A stretch of DNA of 8,755 nt, taken from positions 1 through 8,755 of the forward strand of contig CAMOQY010000050.1 of the NCBI GenBank assembly GCA_946623295.1, written 5' to 3'. The stretch is from an uncultured Lachnospiraceae bacterium. Its GTDB lineage: Bacteria > Bacillota > Clostridia > Lachnospirales > Lachnospiraceae. Below the pieces are notes generated by a model, which had not been told where the DNA came from, searched no databases, and saw only the letters and a list, made by a program, of their open reading frames with translations. Each line of letters starts with the position of its first letter. Within the stretch, counting starts at the first letter, position 1. Below are positions 1 to 5,787 of the stretch, piece after piece. The position numbers and the translations under genes were made by a program.

Positions 1-1
1 G

Positions 2-316
2 CTTATACCTCTTATCGATATTACCATAGGCGTAGGAGCCGGCGCGGGTCTCAACGACGATAAAAAGAAGTCGCGTGAGGGCGGCGGCATGGGCGCCAAG
101 CTCACCACTACCGGTATCATCCTTGTAAAGGACGGAGCCGTCAGGATCATCGACGTAAAGGAACAGAATACGGCGATGAAGGTGCTGGATCTGATCCCCG
201 AGATCGTCAACCGTTTTGCCGGAAAGACAAAGATCTCCGAGGAAGAGGTGGCTGAGGCTGTGGAAAAGGTCAAGGCCGAAGCCTCCCGGACTTCCGATGA
301 CCAGGCGCAGCAATAA
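2..316 (+). CDS. GerW/YtfJ-family sporulation protein, 3' part (5' end outside window)
   Basis: The frame is open from base 2, upstream of the first ATG at 89, so this is the C-terminal ~104 residues of a longer protein. The order of motifs matches the GerW (YtfJ, Pfam Spore_YtfJ) family: a hydrophobic IPL-ITIGVGAGAG strand, a Lys-rich linker with a GGGMGAK glycine segment, then TTTGIILVKDGAVRIIDVKE and KVLDLIPEIVNRF. In Bacillus subtilis the YtfJ/GerW protein is made in the developing spore and is needed for normal germination; its biochemical activity is unknown. The acidic/Lys-rich tail after residue ~75 of the visible part looks disordered. The EamA gene starts 18 bases downstream with no terminator between, so cotranscription is likely. 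A spore role for this organism is inferred from the family only. Confidence 0.85.
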   Translation, partial: LIPLIDITIGVGAGAGLNDDKKKSREGGGMGAKLTTTGIILVKDGAVRIIDVKEQNTAMKVLDLIPEIVNRFAGKTKISEEEVAEAVEKVKAEASRTSDDQAQQ

Positions 317-334
317 AGCTGCTCCGGCATTGGC

Positions 335-1255
335 ATGAAGGAAGGTCCCTCAAATTCCAAAAGTTCAATAATAATGCTGCTGGTATCTGTACTGATATTC
401 GGCAGCATCGGCGTGTTCAAACGCATGATGGGAATCCCGTCCGGCTTTACTGCCATGTGCAGAGGCCTGGCGGGATCCGCTTTTATCTGCGTATGGATCA
501 GGCTCCGCGGGGGCAGACTCAGAGGATATTTTGACCGCAGGACAGCTTTGCTCGGCGCCGCATCCGGCGCCCTGATAGGGATCAACTGGCTTTTTCTTTT
601 TGAAGCCTTTGATTACACCTCGGTCCCGGTGGCCACTCTTTTTAACCATACCGAACCGGTATTTGTATTTTTTCTGGCCGCGATATTCCTCGGAGAGTCT
701 TTTACTCTGCGCAAGACCATCTGCACGGTAGTCGCCTTTGCCGGCATGATATTGCTCTCGGGAGTGATCGAGACCGGGTTTTCGGACGCGAGGGAGCTTC
801 GTGGAGTCATATACGGCCTTATATCGGGTCTGCTGTATGCGGGAGTCATCATTCTGAATAAAAAACTCTCAGGGGTGGACGCCTACAGGCGTACGGCGCT
901 TCAGCTGGCCGTGGCGGGTCTTACGGTCATTCCTTATGTGCTTGCAAAAGGGGAGCTTGAGATGCTGCCCTCGGAGCCAATGCCGTATCTGCTGCTGGCC
1001 TTTGTCTGCATCGTGCATACCGGTTTTGCCTACTGCATGCATTTCGGCGGCATGAACGGCGTGGACGCATATACGGTCGGACTTATCACATACATAGATC
1101 CGATCACGGCGCTGATCCTTTCCGCGCTGATCCTCGATGAAAGGCTGACGCTGATCGGAATGGCAGGCGCTGTACTGATACTTGGCGCGACGCTTGCCAG
1201 CGAGATAAGACCCCGAAAACAGATCGCGCCGCCGGAAACCAAGCCTCGCGAATGA
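335..1255 (+). CDS. EamA/DMT-superfamily membrane transporter (RhaT/YdcZ-like permease)
   Basis: A 306-residue protein with about ten hydrophobic segments and two tandem EamA domains (roughly residues 12-145 and 156-290), the usual size and layout of drug/metabolite transporters. Each half ends with the family's proline-plus-acidic signature: NHTEPVFVFFLAAIFLGE (about 104-121) and TYIDPITALILSALILDE (about 252-269). The tail after 290 is charged and rich in Pro and Lys, hence cytoplasmic. Substrates in this superfamily range from amino acids to nucleotides and sugars and cannot be read from sequence. The ATG at 335 lacks a clear ribosome binding site (a GGAAGG lies just inside the gene), so translation may depend on ribosomes finishing gerW 18 bases upstream; ATG 374 is an alternative that would shorten the N-terminus by 13 residues and still precede the first membrane segment. 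Confidence 0.88.
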   Translation: MKEGPSNSKSSIIMLLVSVLIFGSIGVFKRMMGIPSGFTAMCRGLAGSAFICVWIRLRGGRLRGYFDRRTALLGAASGALIGINWLFLFEAFDYTSVPVATLFNHTEPVFVFFLAAIFLGESFTLRKTICTVVAFAGMILLSGVIETGFSDARELRGVIYGLISGLLYAGVIILNKKLSGVDAYRRTALQLAVAGLTVIPYVLAKGELEMLPSEPMPYLLLAFVCIVHTGFAYCMHFGGMNGVDAYTVGLITYIDPITALILSALILDERLTLIGMAGAVLILGATLASEIRPRKQIAPPETKPRE

Positions 1256-1274
1256 CAAAGTACAGGGTTAAGCC

Positions 1275-1934
1275 ATGCGTTTTTCAAAGACATTTACGAT
1301 CATCCTCGGCGTGTGTCTGCTCCTTCTCTTTATCGGAGCAGGACTTGCAGTCACGCTCTCATGCCGCTCTCTCTATACCTCTGGAATAGAAGAGTGGAGG
1401 CTTGATGAGATCAGCGGCCTTAGCCGGGAAACCATAGTCAGAAACTACGATGTGATGATGGACTGGACCAGTCCTTTCCACAGGGAAAGCCTTAAGCTGC
1501 CTGATCTTACGCTCAGCCCCTCCGCCGCGCAGCATTTCGCTGAGTGCAAGCCGCTCTTTGATTTCTTTCTGATCGCCGGCGCCGTCTCTTTGCCGGTGTG
1601 CGTCTGGCTCACGGTGCATTTTATCAGGGCGAAACGCTGGGGCAATATCGCCGCCGCTGGGATCATATCGCTTGCGATACCTGTTGTTTTCGTGCTGCCT
1701 GCTCTGATCGATTTCGATATGCTCTTTGTGATTTTTCACAAGATCTTTTTCAACAATGACATGTGGCTCTTTGATCCGGCCGTGGATCCGGTGATAAATA
1801 TTCTGCCGGAGGCTTATTTCATGCGCTGCGCCCTGCTGATGGGAGGCATCATCACAGCCGGAGGGCTGCTTGTCACGGCGGCAGGCGCGCTGATGAGTCT
1901 TAAGAAACGCGAGTCCGCAAAGCGGAATGCCTAA
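1275..1934 (+). CDS. TIGR01906/DUF1461-family integral membrane protein
   Basis: A 219-residue protein with four predicted membrane segments (about 8-28, 95-117, 125-145 and 185-207). Between the first two lies a ~65-residue loop, probably outside the membrane. The stretch at about 153-180, FHKIFFNNDMWLFDP followed by D-P-x-I-N-x-L-P-E, is the hallmark I recognise for TIGR01906 (DUF1461), a family of unknown function in Gram-positive bacteria. The N-terminal loop contains the family's Tyr-Asp-Val-Met-Met segment (about 58-62). The ATG follows a modest AGGG at 1264-1267 with 7 bases spacing. It lies 19 bases after the EamA gene on the same strand, with no terminator visible between, so the two are probably cotranscribed. 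The C-terminus is Lys/Arg-rich and likely cytoplasmic. No enzymatic residues stand out; I assign no function. Confidence 0.82.
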   Translation: MRFSKTFTIILGVCLLLLFIGAGLAVTLSCRSLYTSGIEEWRLDEISGLSRETIVRNYDVMMDWTSPFHRESLKLPDLTLSPSAAQHFAECKPLFDFFLIAGAVSLPVCVWLTVHFIRAKRWGNIAAAGIISLAIPVVFVLPALIDFDMLFVIFHKIFFNNDMWLFDPAVDPVINILPEAYFMRCALLMGGIITAGGLLVTAAGALMSLKKRESAKRNA

Positions 1935-1967
1935 AATTCAGCTGCTTTTGAGTTATAAAAAAAGTTC

Positions 1968-1996
1968 TTGCATTCTTGTGTCATTTCTGTTATAGT
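1968..1996 (+). promoter_or_regulatory. Sigma-A promoter of rpmB
   Basis: TTGCAT (1968-1973) and TATAGT (1991-1996) are separated by exactly 17 bases, and TG at 1988-1989 makes an extended -10. The predicted transcript starts near 2002-2003, giving a leader of about 40 bases before the L28 start. It lies 34 bases after the stop of the membrane-protein gene, so rpmB can be transcribed independently of the upstream run. Confidence 0.8.
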
Positions 1997-2003
1997 AGCA
2001 ACG

Positions 2004-2023
2004 TTCTGGGCACGTTGCCCGAA
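2004..2023 (+). promoter_or_regulatory. Small hairpin in the rpmB leader
   Basis: GGGC (2008-2011) pairs with GCCC (2017-2020) around the loop ACGTT; TTC (2004-2006) can extend the stem with GAA (2021-2023) across one bulged T. The hairpin would occupy the 5' end of the mRNA, 7 bases before the ribosome binding site. The loop sequence ACGTT is also present directly upstream (2001-2005). It could protect the 5' end or bind a protein; no known r-protein leader motif is recognised. Confidence 0.45.
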
Positions 2024-2030
2024 TAAGATA

Positions 2031-2035
2031 GGAGG
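2031..2035 (+). promoter_or_regulatory. Ribosome binding site deciding the rpmB start
   Basis: GGAGG, 7 bases before the ATG at 2043. An upstream in-frame ATG at 1968 would add 25 residues, but it lies inside the promoter and has no such site, so 2043 is the start. Confidence 0.9.
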
Positions 2036-2042
2036 TGTAGAC

Positions 2043-2228
2043 ATGGCTAAATGTGCAATTTGCGGCAAGAGCGCTCATTTCGGTAACGCCGTCAGCCACT
2101 CACATAGAAGATCCAACAAGATGTGGAAGGCAAACGTAAAGTCCGTCAGAGTCAATGAGAACGGCACCCACAAGAGAATGTACGTATGCACTTCTTGTCT
2201 CAGATCGGGCGCTGTCGAGCGTGTATGA
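2043..2228 (+). CDS. rpmB: 50S ribosomal protein L28 (bL28)
   Basis: A 61-residue basic protein beginning MAKCAICGKS, the standard bL28 N-terminus, followed by GNAVSHSHRRSNKMWKANV, which is diagnostic for the family. Cys4, Cys7, Cys49 and Cys52 form two CxxC knuckles, so this is the zinc-binding (C+) form rather than the Cys-free paralogue that some bacteria make under zinc limitation. It is a structural component of the large ribosomal subunit. The length is normal and the gene intact. It is monocistronic by its signals: its own promoter at 1968-1996, a strong GGAGG, and a terminator 30 bases after the stop. Confidence 0.98.
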   Translation: MAKCAICGKSAHFGNAVSHSHRRSNKMWKANVKSVRVNENGTHKRMYVCTSCLRSGAVERV

Positions 2229-2258
2229 TCAGTTTGTGACCGTGGCTTTATGCCGATG

Positions 2259-2293
2259 ATCCGACTCCCTGGGGAGTCGGATTTTTCTATTTG
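2259..2293 (+). terminator. Rho-independent terminator of rpmB
   Basis: Ten perfect base pairs, ATCCGACTCC (2259-2268) with GGAGTCGGAT (2273-2282), around the loop CTGG, followed immediately by TTTTTCTATTTG. It ends the rpmB transcript and isolates the downstream two-component operon. Confidence 0.93.
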
Positions 2294-2342
2294 TAATCAA
2301 AGTGTGATAATGAGTGAACGTTCTGTGAAAACTATAGATTAT

Positions 2343-2352
2343 TTTCCGGAAA
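2343..2352. repeat. TTTCCGGAAA palindrome upstream of the response regulator
   Basis: A perfect 10-base palindrome in the 190-base leader between the rpmB terminator and the regulator gene. A related half, TTTCCGG, recurs at 2377-2383. It could be an operator, but I do not recognise it as any known site, and I could not place a convincing promoter in 2283-2473. Confidence 0.3.
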
Positions 2353-2376
2353 TCTGATACATTTTTTACTGTAAGG

Positions 2377-2412
2377 TTTCCGGGCTGCCGGCGCAATGAC
2401 GGCAGCGGGAAA
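2377..2412 (+). promoter_or_regulatory. Leader hairpin upstream of the two-component operon
   Basis: TTTCC (2377-2381) pairs with GGAAA (2408-2412) and GCTGCCG (2384-2390) with CGGCAGC (2400-2406), separated by a small internal loop (GG/G), around the loop GCGCAATGA. Twelve pairs, half of them in a GC-rich block, make this stable in RNA. No T-run follows, so it is not a simple terminator. It ends 49 bases before the regulator's ribosome binding site. Confidence 0.5.
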
Positions 2413-2461
2413 TAAGCAGAAGTGCCGCTTCGGACAGGCGCAGACCTGGAACAACACTCTC

Positions 2462-2467
2462 AGGAGA
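2462..2467 (+). promoter_or_regulatory. Ribosome binding site deciding the response-regulator start
   Basis: AGGAGA, 6 bases before the ATG at 2474. The frame is open upstream to an ATG at 2396, but that codon sits in the loop of the leader hairpin without a binding site, and the protein from 2474 begins exactly where receiver domains begin. Confidence 0.85.
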
Positions 2468-2473
2468 CGTATC

Positions 2474-3151
2474 ATGGACAAAAGCAAAATACTTGTAGTA
2501 GACGACGAATCCCGCATGCGAAAGCTCGTAAATGACTTTCTGAGCCGCGCAGGCTACACCGTGCTGGAGGCCGGCGACGGGATGCAGGCGCTGGAGATAT
2601 ATGCCTCCGACAAGAGCATCGCGCTCATCATACTTGACGTAATGATGCCTGGCCTTAACGGATGGGATACGCTGGAAAGCATAAGAGAGATGTCGTCCGT
2701 CCCGGTCATCATGCTCACGGCACGTTCTGAGGAGCAGGATGAGCTCAGGGGCTTCAAGCTGGGTGTGGATGAATATATCACAAAACCCTTCAGCCCGAGG
2801 ATCCTCGTGGCCAGAGTGGACGCCGTGCTGCGCAGATCTGCTTCGACTCAAAGCGAGCAGCACGACATCGGAGGAATAGTTATCGATAAATCCGCCCACC
2901 GCGTTACCGTGGACGGCCGGGAGATCGAGCTGAGCTTCAAGGAATTCGAGCTGCTCGTATATTTTGTTGAAAACCAGGGCATAGCCCTCTCCAGAGAGAC
3001 TATCCTCAATAACGTCTGGAACTACAATTATTTCGGCGATTCCAGGACCATAGACACCCACGTAAAAAAGCTGCGCAGCAAGCTCGGCGAAAAGGGCGAT
3101 TATATCCATACCGTGTGGGGAATGGGATATAAATTCGAGGCAGACAGATGA
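2474..3151 (+). CDS. OmpR/PhoB-family response regulator transcription factor
   Basis: 225 residues, normal for the family. Receiver domain about 5-118: acidic pair Asp10/Asp11, phosphoacceptor Asp55 in LIILDVMMPGLNG, switch Thr82 and Lys104 in the TKPF motif. A winged-helix DNA-binding domain at about 130-223 has SFKEFELLVYFVENQG and the recognition-helix region SRTIDTHVKKLRSKLG, ending GMGYKFE. All phosphorylation residues are present, so it should be a classical phospho-activated DNA-binding regulator. Its stop overlaps the start of the kinase gene (ATGA), so the two are cotranscribed and translationally coupled. Target genes cannot be read from sequence; no transporter or resistance gene lies next to it that would suggest a role. 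Confidence 0.95.
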   Translation: MDKSKILVVDDESRMRKLVNDFLSRAGYTVLEAGDGMQALEIYASDKSIALIILDVMMPGLNGWDTLESIREMSSVPVIMLTARSEEQDELRGFKLGVDEYITKPFSPRILVARVDAVLRRSASTQSEQHDIGGIVIDKSAHRVTVDGREIELSFKEFELLVYFVENQGIALSRETILNNVWNYNYFGDSRTIDTHVKKLRSKLGEKGDYIHTVWGMGYKFEADR

Positions 3152-4626
3152 GACGTTCTATAAGGATCAGATATACAGTTATCATCACCGCGGTGCTTGC
3201 CGCGGTATTTGCCGCAGTCATGCTGTTTATGACATTCGGCCTGGAGCCGTATGTATCCTCCCGCAAGGAAAACGAGATAAGGAATACGATCACCCGGATA
3301 GAAGATCTTTCCGCCGACGGCTTTGACAATGACGACGCTTTCGAGCTCGTGAGGCTGTCGATGGAAAAGAACTTCGGCATCAGTATTTATTCTGTAGACG
3401 ATTCCGAGACAAAGCAGATCTTTTCCACAAACGTCAGTATAGAAACGGTCAGGAGCCGCTTTGCTTTTTTTCTGAAGTTCGGTACGGTCAACGCCGATAA
3501 GATCATTGAATCCACGGATTCCTACGTGCTCTACCGTGTCTTTGACGCCAGACTCAGCGCCCAGCAGATCGAATGCATGGGCAAAACAGGCGGCGTCGCG
3601 TATATCGTGACTACTTCCATGGCAGGGATCAGAGAAAACGCGAGCGTGGCGAATTCGTTTCTGCTCTATGTTTCGCTTGCGGGCATAGTCATCGCCGCGA
3701 TCATAGTCTATCTGGTCTGCCGCAGCCTGACCAGACCGATAGCAAGCCTCGCGGAGCAGTCTGAAAATATATCCAAGCTGAATTTCTCGTCGAGATTTAC
3801 CGGTGATTCGGATGATGAGATCGGACGGCTCGGCCGCAATATCAACCAGATGTCCGACAGGCTCGAGAATACGATCATAGAGCTGCAAAACGCGAACAGC
3901 CGCCTTCAGAATGATATTGAGGAAAAGGAACGCATCAACGAGATGCAGAAGGATTTTCTGGCAAATGTGTCCCATGAGCTCAAGACTCCGATAGCTTTGA
4001 TACAGGGCTATGCTGAGGGGCTGCGCGATGGGGTCTCTGATGATACTTCGTTTTATACCGGCGTCATCATCGAAGAAGCAGATCATATGAATACGATCGT
4101 GCGGCGTCTTCTGAATCTGGATGAGATAGAATCCGGGCGCCTGGAGCCTGTGATCGAGGAGTTTGATCTTGTGGAGATGGTCAGGGGTGTTATTTCGTCG
4201 TCCTCCCTGCTCTCGAAGGATAAGGATGTCCGTATCAGGATCTCTGCCCCTGAATCCCTGACGGTCTGCGCCGACGAATTTATGATAGAGCAGGCAGTCC
4301 AGAATTATCTCAGCAACGCCTGTCACCACGTATCCGATCCCGGCACGATCACAGTCACTTTAGGGTCATATTCTGACGGGAAGGTATTTTTTGAAGTGCA
4401 TAATACGGGAAAACCGATCCCTGAAGAGGACCTTCCCCGCATATGGGAGCGCTTCTTCAAGGTCGATAAAGCACATACGCGAAGCTACGGAGGCAGCGGG
4501 ATAGGTCTGTCCATAGTAAAAACCGTAATAGAGCTCCACGGCGGAAGCGTCAGCGTGCGCAATGAGGCTGACGGCGTAGTATTTGGCTTTGTAATCGACA
4601 GGGGGACAGATCAGAGTTCTTCGTGA
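3148..4626 (+). CDS. Membrane-bound sensor histidine kinase, partner of the adjacent regulator
   Basis: 492 residues. Membrane segments at about 9-31 and 168-191 frame an extracytoplasmic region of ~135 residues that I do not recognise as a named sensor fold. A HAMP domain follows (about 190-243), then a coiled coil and a DHp domain with phospho-acceptor His276 in SHELKTP. The ATPase domain (about 370-485) has the N box around NYLSNACHH (386-394), a G1 region HNTGKPIPEEDLPRIWERFF and a G2 box GGSGIGLSIVK (448-458). The G1 box has Asn in place of the usual Asp and Pro in place of the second Gly; I know this variant from a Clostridia/VanS-like clade, so it is probably active. Its start overlaps the regulator's stop by ATGA. 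Its last 16 bases overlap the oppositely oriented DUF5721 gene, and no terminator is visible. Confidence 0.95.
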   Translation: MRRSIRIRYTVIITAVLAAVFAAVMLFMTFGLEPYVSSRKENEIRNTITRIEDLSADGFDNDDAFELVRLSMEKNFGISIYSVDDSETKQIFSTNVSIETVRSRFAFFLKFGTVNADKIIESTDSYVLYRVFDARLSAQQIECMGKTGGVAYIVTTSMAGIRENASVANSFLLYVSLAGIVIAAIIVYLVCRSLTRPIASLAEQSENISKLNFSSRFTGDSDDEIGRLGRNINQMSDRLENTIIELQNANSRLQNDIEEKERINEMQKDFLANVSHELKTPIALIQGYAEGLRDGVSDDTSFYTGVIIEEADHMNTIVRRLLNLDEIESGRLEPVIEEFDLVEMVRGVISSSSLLSKDKDVRIRISAPESLTVCADEFMIEQAVQNYLSNACHHVSDPGTITVTLGSYSDGKVFFEVHNTGKPIPEEDLPRIWERFFKVDKAHTRSYGGSGIGLSIVKTVIELHGGSVSVRNEADGVVFGFVIDRGTDQSSS

Positions 4627-5081
4627 TCGATGTTGTTTTTTGCGAGGAATCTTCCGGCAAAGGCATCCCAGCCGGCTTCAGCGCTCTTGTCCGCGGTAAA
4701 ACCGGAATACGAGCAGCCTGTGGTGCAGGAGAGTTCTCCCTTTTCATAACGGATATTGAGATACAGGCCGGAGATGTCTGTATCTTTTTCCATGCCGAGG
4801 GCGTTGAGCGTGGATACGAGATTATCGCTGGAAAGCTTGAGCACTATCTTGAAGCTCTTCGGAAGCTCGCGGCCCCTCACTACCGAATAAGCGAGCGGTC
4901 TTACCGCTCCCCAGGTCATGGAGTCGTCGCCTTCCTCGGGAGCGCTGGTCAGATGCCCGTCTATTATGACGGAAAAAGCTGTAATAAAACTTGCCTCCGT
5001 AACGAGGAAGTTGTCAAAAACGGTACCGGCAAATAAAGCTGCTGTAAAATCCTTCTGATTGGTGATATTATATATTTTCAT
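4611..5081 (-). CDS. DUF5721-like protein of unknown function
   Basis: 156 residues on the minus strand. The pattern fits DUF5721, a small family I associate with Lachnospiraceae: a short N-terminal strand and helix, FDNFLVTEASFITAFSVIIDG (about 22-42), a Trp58-x-x-x-R-P-L motif, GRELPKSFKIVLKLS (about 70-84), then LNIRYEKGELSCTTGCSYSGFT (108-129). No signal peptide or membrane segment, so it should be cytoplasmic; no catalytic motif is obvious. The ATG at 5081 has only a weak AGGCAGA-like site upstream. The reading frame is preferred over the plus-strand frame at 4623-5036 because of the family-like motifs, and because that plus frame has no ribosome site. Its 3' end overlaps the kinase gene by 16 bases and its 5' end faces queH across 45 bases, so it is a single gene between two plus-strand units. 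Confidence 0.75.
   Translation of the reverse strand: MKIYNITNQKDFTAALFAGTVFDNFLVTEASFITAFSVIIDGHLTSAPEEGDDSMTWGAVRPLAYSVVRGRELPKSFKIVLKLSSDNLVSTLNALGMEKDTDISGLYLNIRYEKGELSCTTGCSYSGFTADKSAEAGWDAFAGRFLAKNNIDHEEL
5063..5071 (+). promoter_or_regulatory. Possible queH promoter (extended -10)
   Basis: TGATATTAT gives an extended -10 (TG at 5063-5064, TATTAT at 5066-5071). The -35 at 17 bases is poor (TGTAAA, 5043-5048). It lies inside the start region of the DUF5721 gene. No better candidate precedes queH. Confidence 0.35.
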
Positions 5082-5112
5082 AGAGTTCTGCCTGTTTCAT
5101 TTATTTACGGGG

Positions 5113-5121
5113 AGTATAACA
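5113..5121 (-). promoter_or_regulatory. Possible promoter of the DUF5721 gene (extended -10)
   Basis: On the minus strand the sequence reads TGTTATACT, an extended -10 with five of six consensus bases in the hexamer (plus-strand 5113-5118). The -35 region at 17 bases is T-rich but not consensus. Transcription would start near 5106, giving a ~25-base leader. The element overlaps the queH ribosome-binding region on the other strand, so the two genes would compete for this space. Confidence 0.4.
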
Positions 5122-5126
5122 GATAA

Positions 5127-5681
5127 ATGCAAAAAAGAAAACTGCTTATTCACAGCTGCTGCGGCCCCTGCTCGAGCGCGGTCCTCGAACGCCTGCACGA
5201 CGAATACGACATTACGGTGCTGTATTATAATCCCAATATATATCCGCCGGAGGAGTATCTGCACAGGCTTGAGACGCAGCGTCAGATCATAGATTCTCTG
5301 CCCTTCGGCGATGAAATAAAGCTGGTGGAAGGAGAGTATGATCCTGACGCCTTTGATGAGCTCGCAAAAGGCTGCGAGTCCGATCCGGAGGGCGGCGAGC
5401 GGTGCAGGCGATGCTTTGAAATGAGACTGGGCGGCGCGGCTGAATATGCCGCCTCGCACGGCTTTGACCTCTTTACGACGACGCTTTCCATCAGCCCTCA
5501 CAAGAATTCGCGTGTTTTGAATGAGATCGGAGAGAGGCTTTCCGCCGAGTGCGGCGTACCCTGGCTGCATTCGGATTTCAAAAAGCAGAACGGTTATCTG
5601 CGGTCCATCGAACTCTCGCGGGAATACGGGCTGTACCGTCAGGATTACTGCGGCTGCAAGTTTTCCGTGAGGGACAAATAA
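5127..5681 (+). CDS. queH: Epoxyqueuosine reductase QueH
   Basis: 184 residues, the usual QueH (former DUF208) size. QueH reduces epoxyqueuosine to queuosine at the wobble base of tRNAs for Asp, Asn, His and Tyr; it replaces the unrelated, cobalamin-dependent QueG. All family motifs are present: LLIHSCCGPCSS (Cys11, Cys12, Cys15), YNPNIYPPEEY (35-44), ERCRRCFEMRL (Cys93, Cys96), TTTLSISPHKN (117-127) and DYCGCKFS (Cys175, Cys177). These cysteines hold the iron-sulfur cluster and the nearby iron. The start at 5127 has GGGGAG at 5109-5114, 12 bases upstream, somewhat long but the only site. It diverges from the DUF5721 gene. No other queuosine gene (tgt, queA, queC-E) is in the window, so the rest of the pathway or a salvage route must be encoded elsewhere. 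Confidence 0.94.
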   Translation: MQKRKLLIHSCCGPCSSAVLERLHDEYDITVLYYNPNIYPPEEYLHRLETQRQIIDSLPFGDEIKLVEGEYDPDAFDELAKGCESDPEGGERCRRCFEMRLGGAAEYAASHGFDLFTTTLSISPHKNSRVLNEIGERLSAECGVPWLHSDFKKQNGYLRSIELSREYGLYRQDYCGCKFSVRDK

Positions 5682-5703
5682 TCATCATTTTTATTGATTT
5701 TTT
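5680..5703 (+). terminator. Weak terminator-like sequence after queH
   Basis: AATCA (5680-5684) can pair with TGATT (5694-5698), followed by a T-run to 5703. The stem is short and AT-only except one pair, so termination would be inefficient. Nothing better separates queH from ackA. Confidence 0.25.
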
Positions 5704-5718
5704 CACTTGCGGCGGGTC

Positions 5719-5747
5719 TTTACATAAATCCGGCGAAGTTATAAAAT
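5719..5747 (+). promoter_or_regulatory. Sigma-A promoter of ackA
   Basis: TTTACA (5719-5724) and TAAAAT (5742-5747), each five of six consensus bases, are spaced by 17. TATAAA (5740-5745) is an overlapping alternative at 15. Transcription would start near 5754, giving a ~34-base leader with AGGAGG at 5774-5779. I saw no clear catabolite-control (cre) site nearby. Confidence 0.7.
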
Positions 5748-5787
5748 AGCAAAGGTTTTGTGAGTATACAAACAGGAGGAACAGTAC

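Noticed and set aside
1935..1967. Terminator after the DUF1461 gene
   Set aside because: Only a weak AT-rich stem with a bulge (CTAAAA/TTTTGAG); no reliable hairpin plus T-run.
2366..3109. 247-residue minus-strand frame opposite the response regulator
   Set aside because: Shadow of a fully conserved receiver/winged-helix gene; no family motifs.
3100..4329. 409-residue open frame on the minus strand opposite the histidine kinase
   Set aside because: It is antisense to a kinase with all catalytic motifs, has no recognisable domains, and its His/Arg/Ile-rich composition is typical of a shadow frame.
4623..5036. 137-residue plus-strand frame opposite the DUF5721 gene
   Set aside because: No ribosome binding site, and the minus-strand frame shows family-like motifs.
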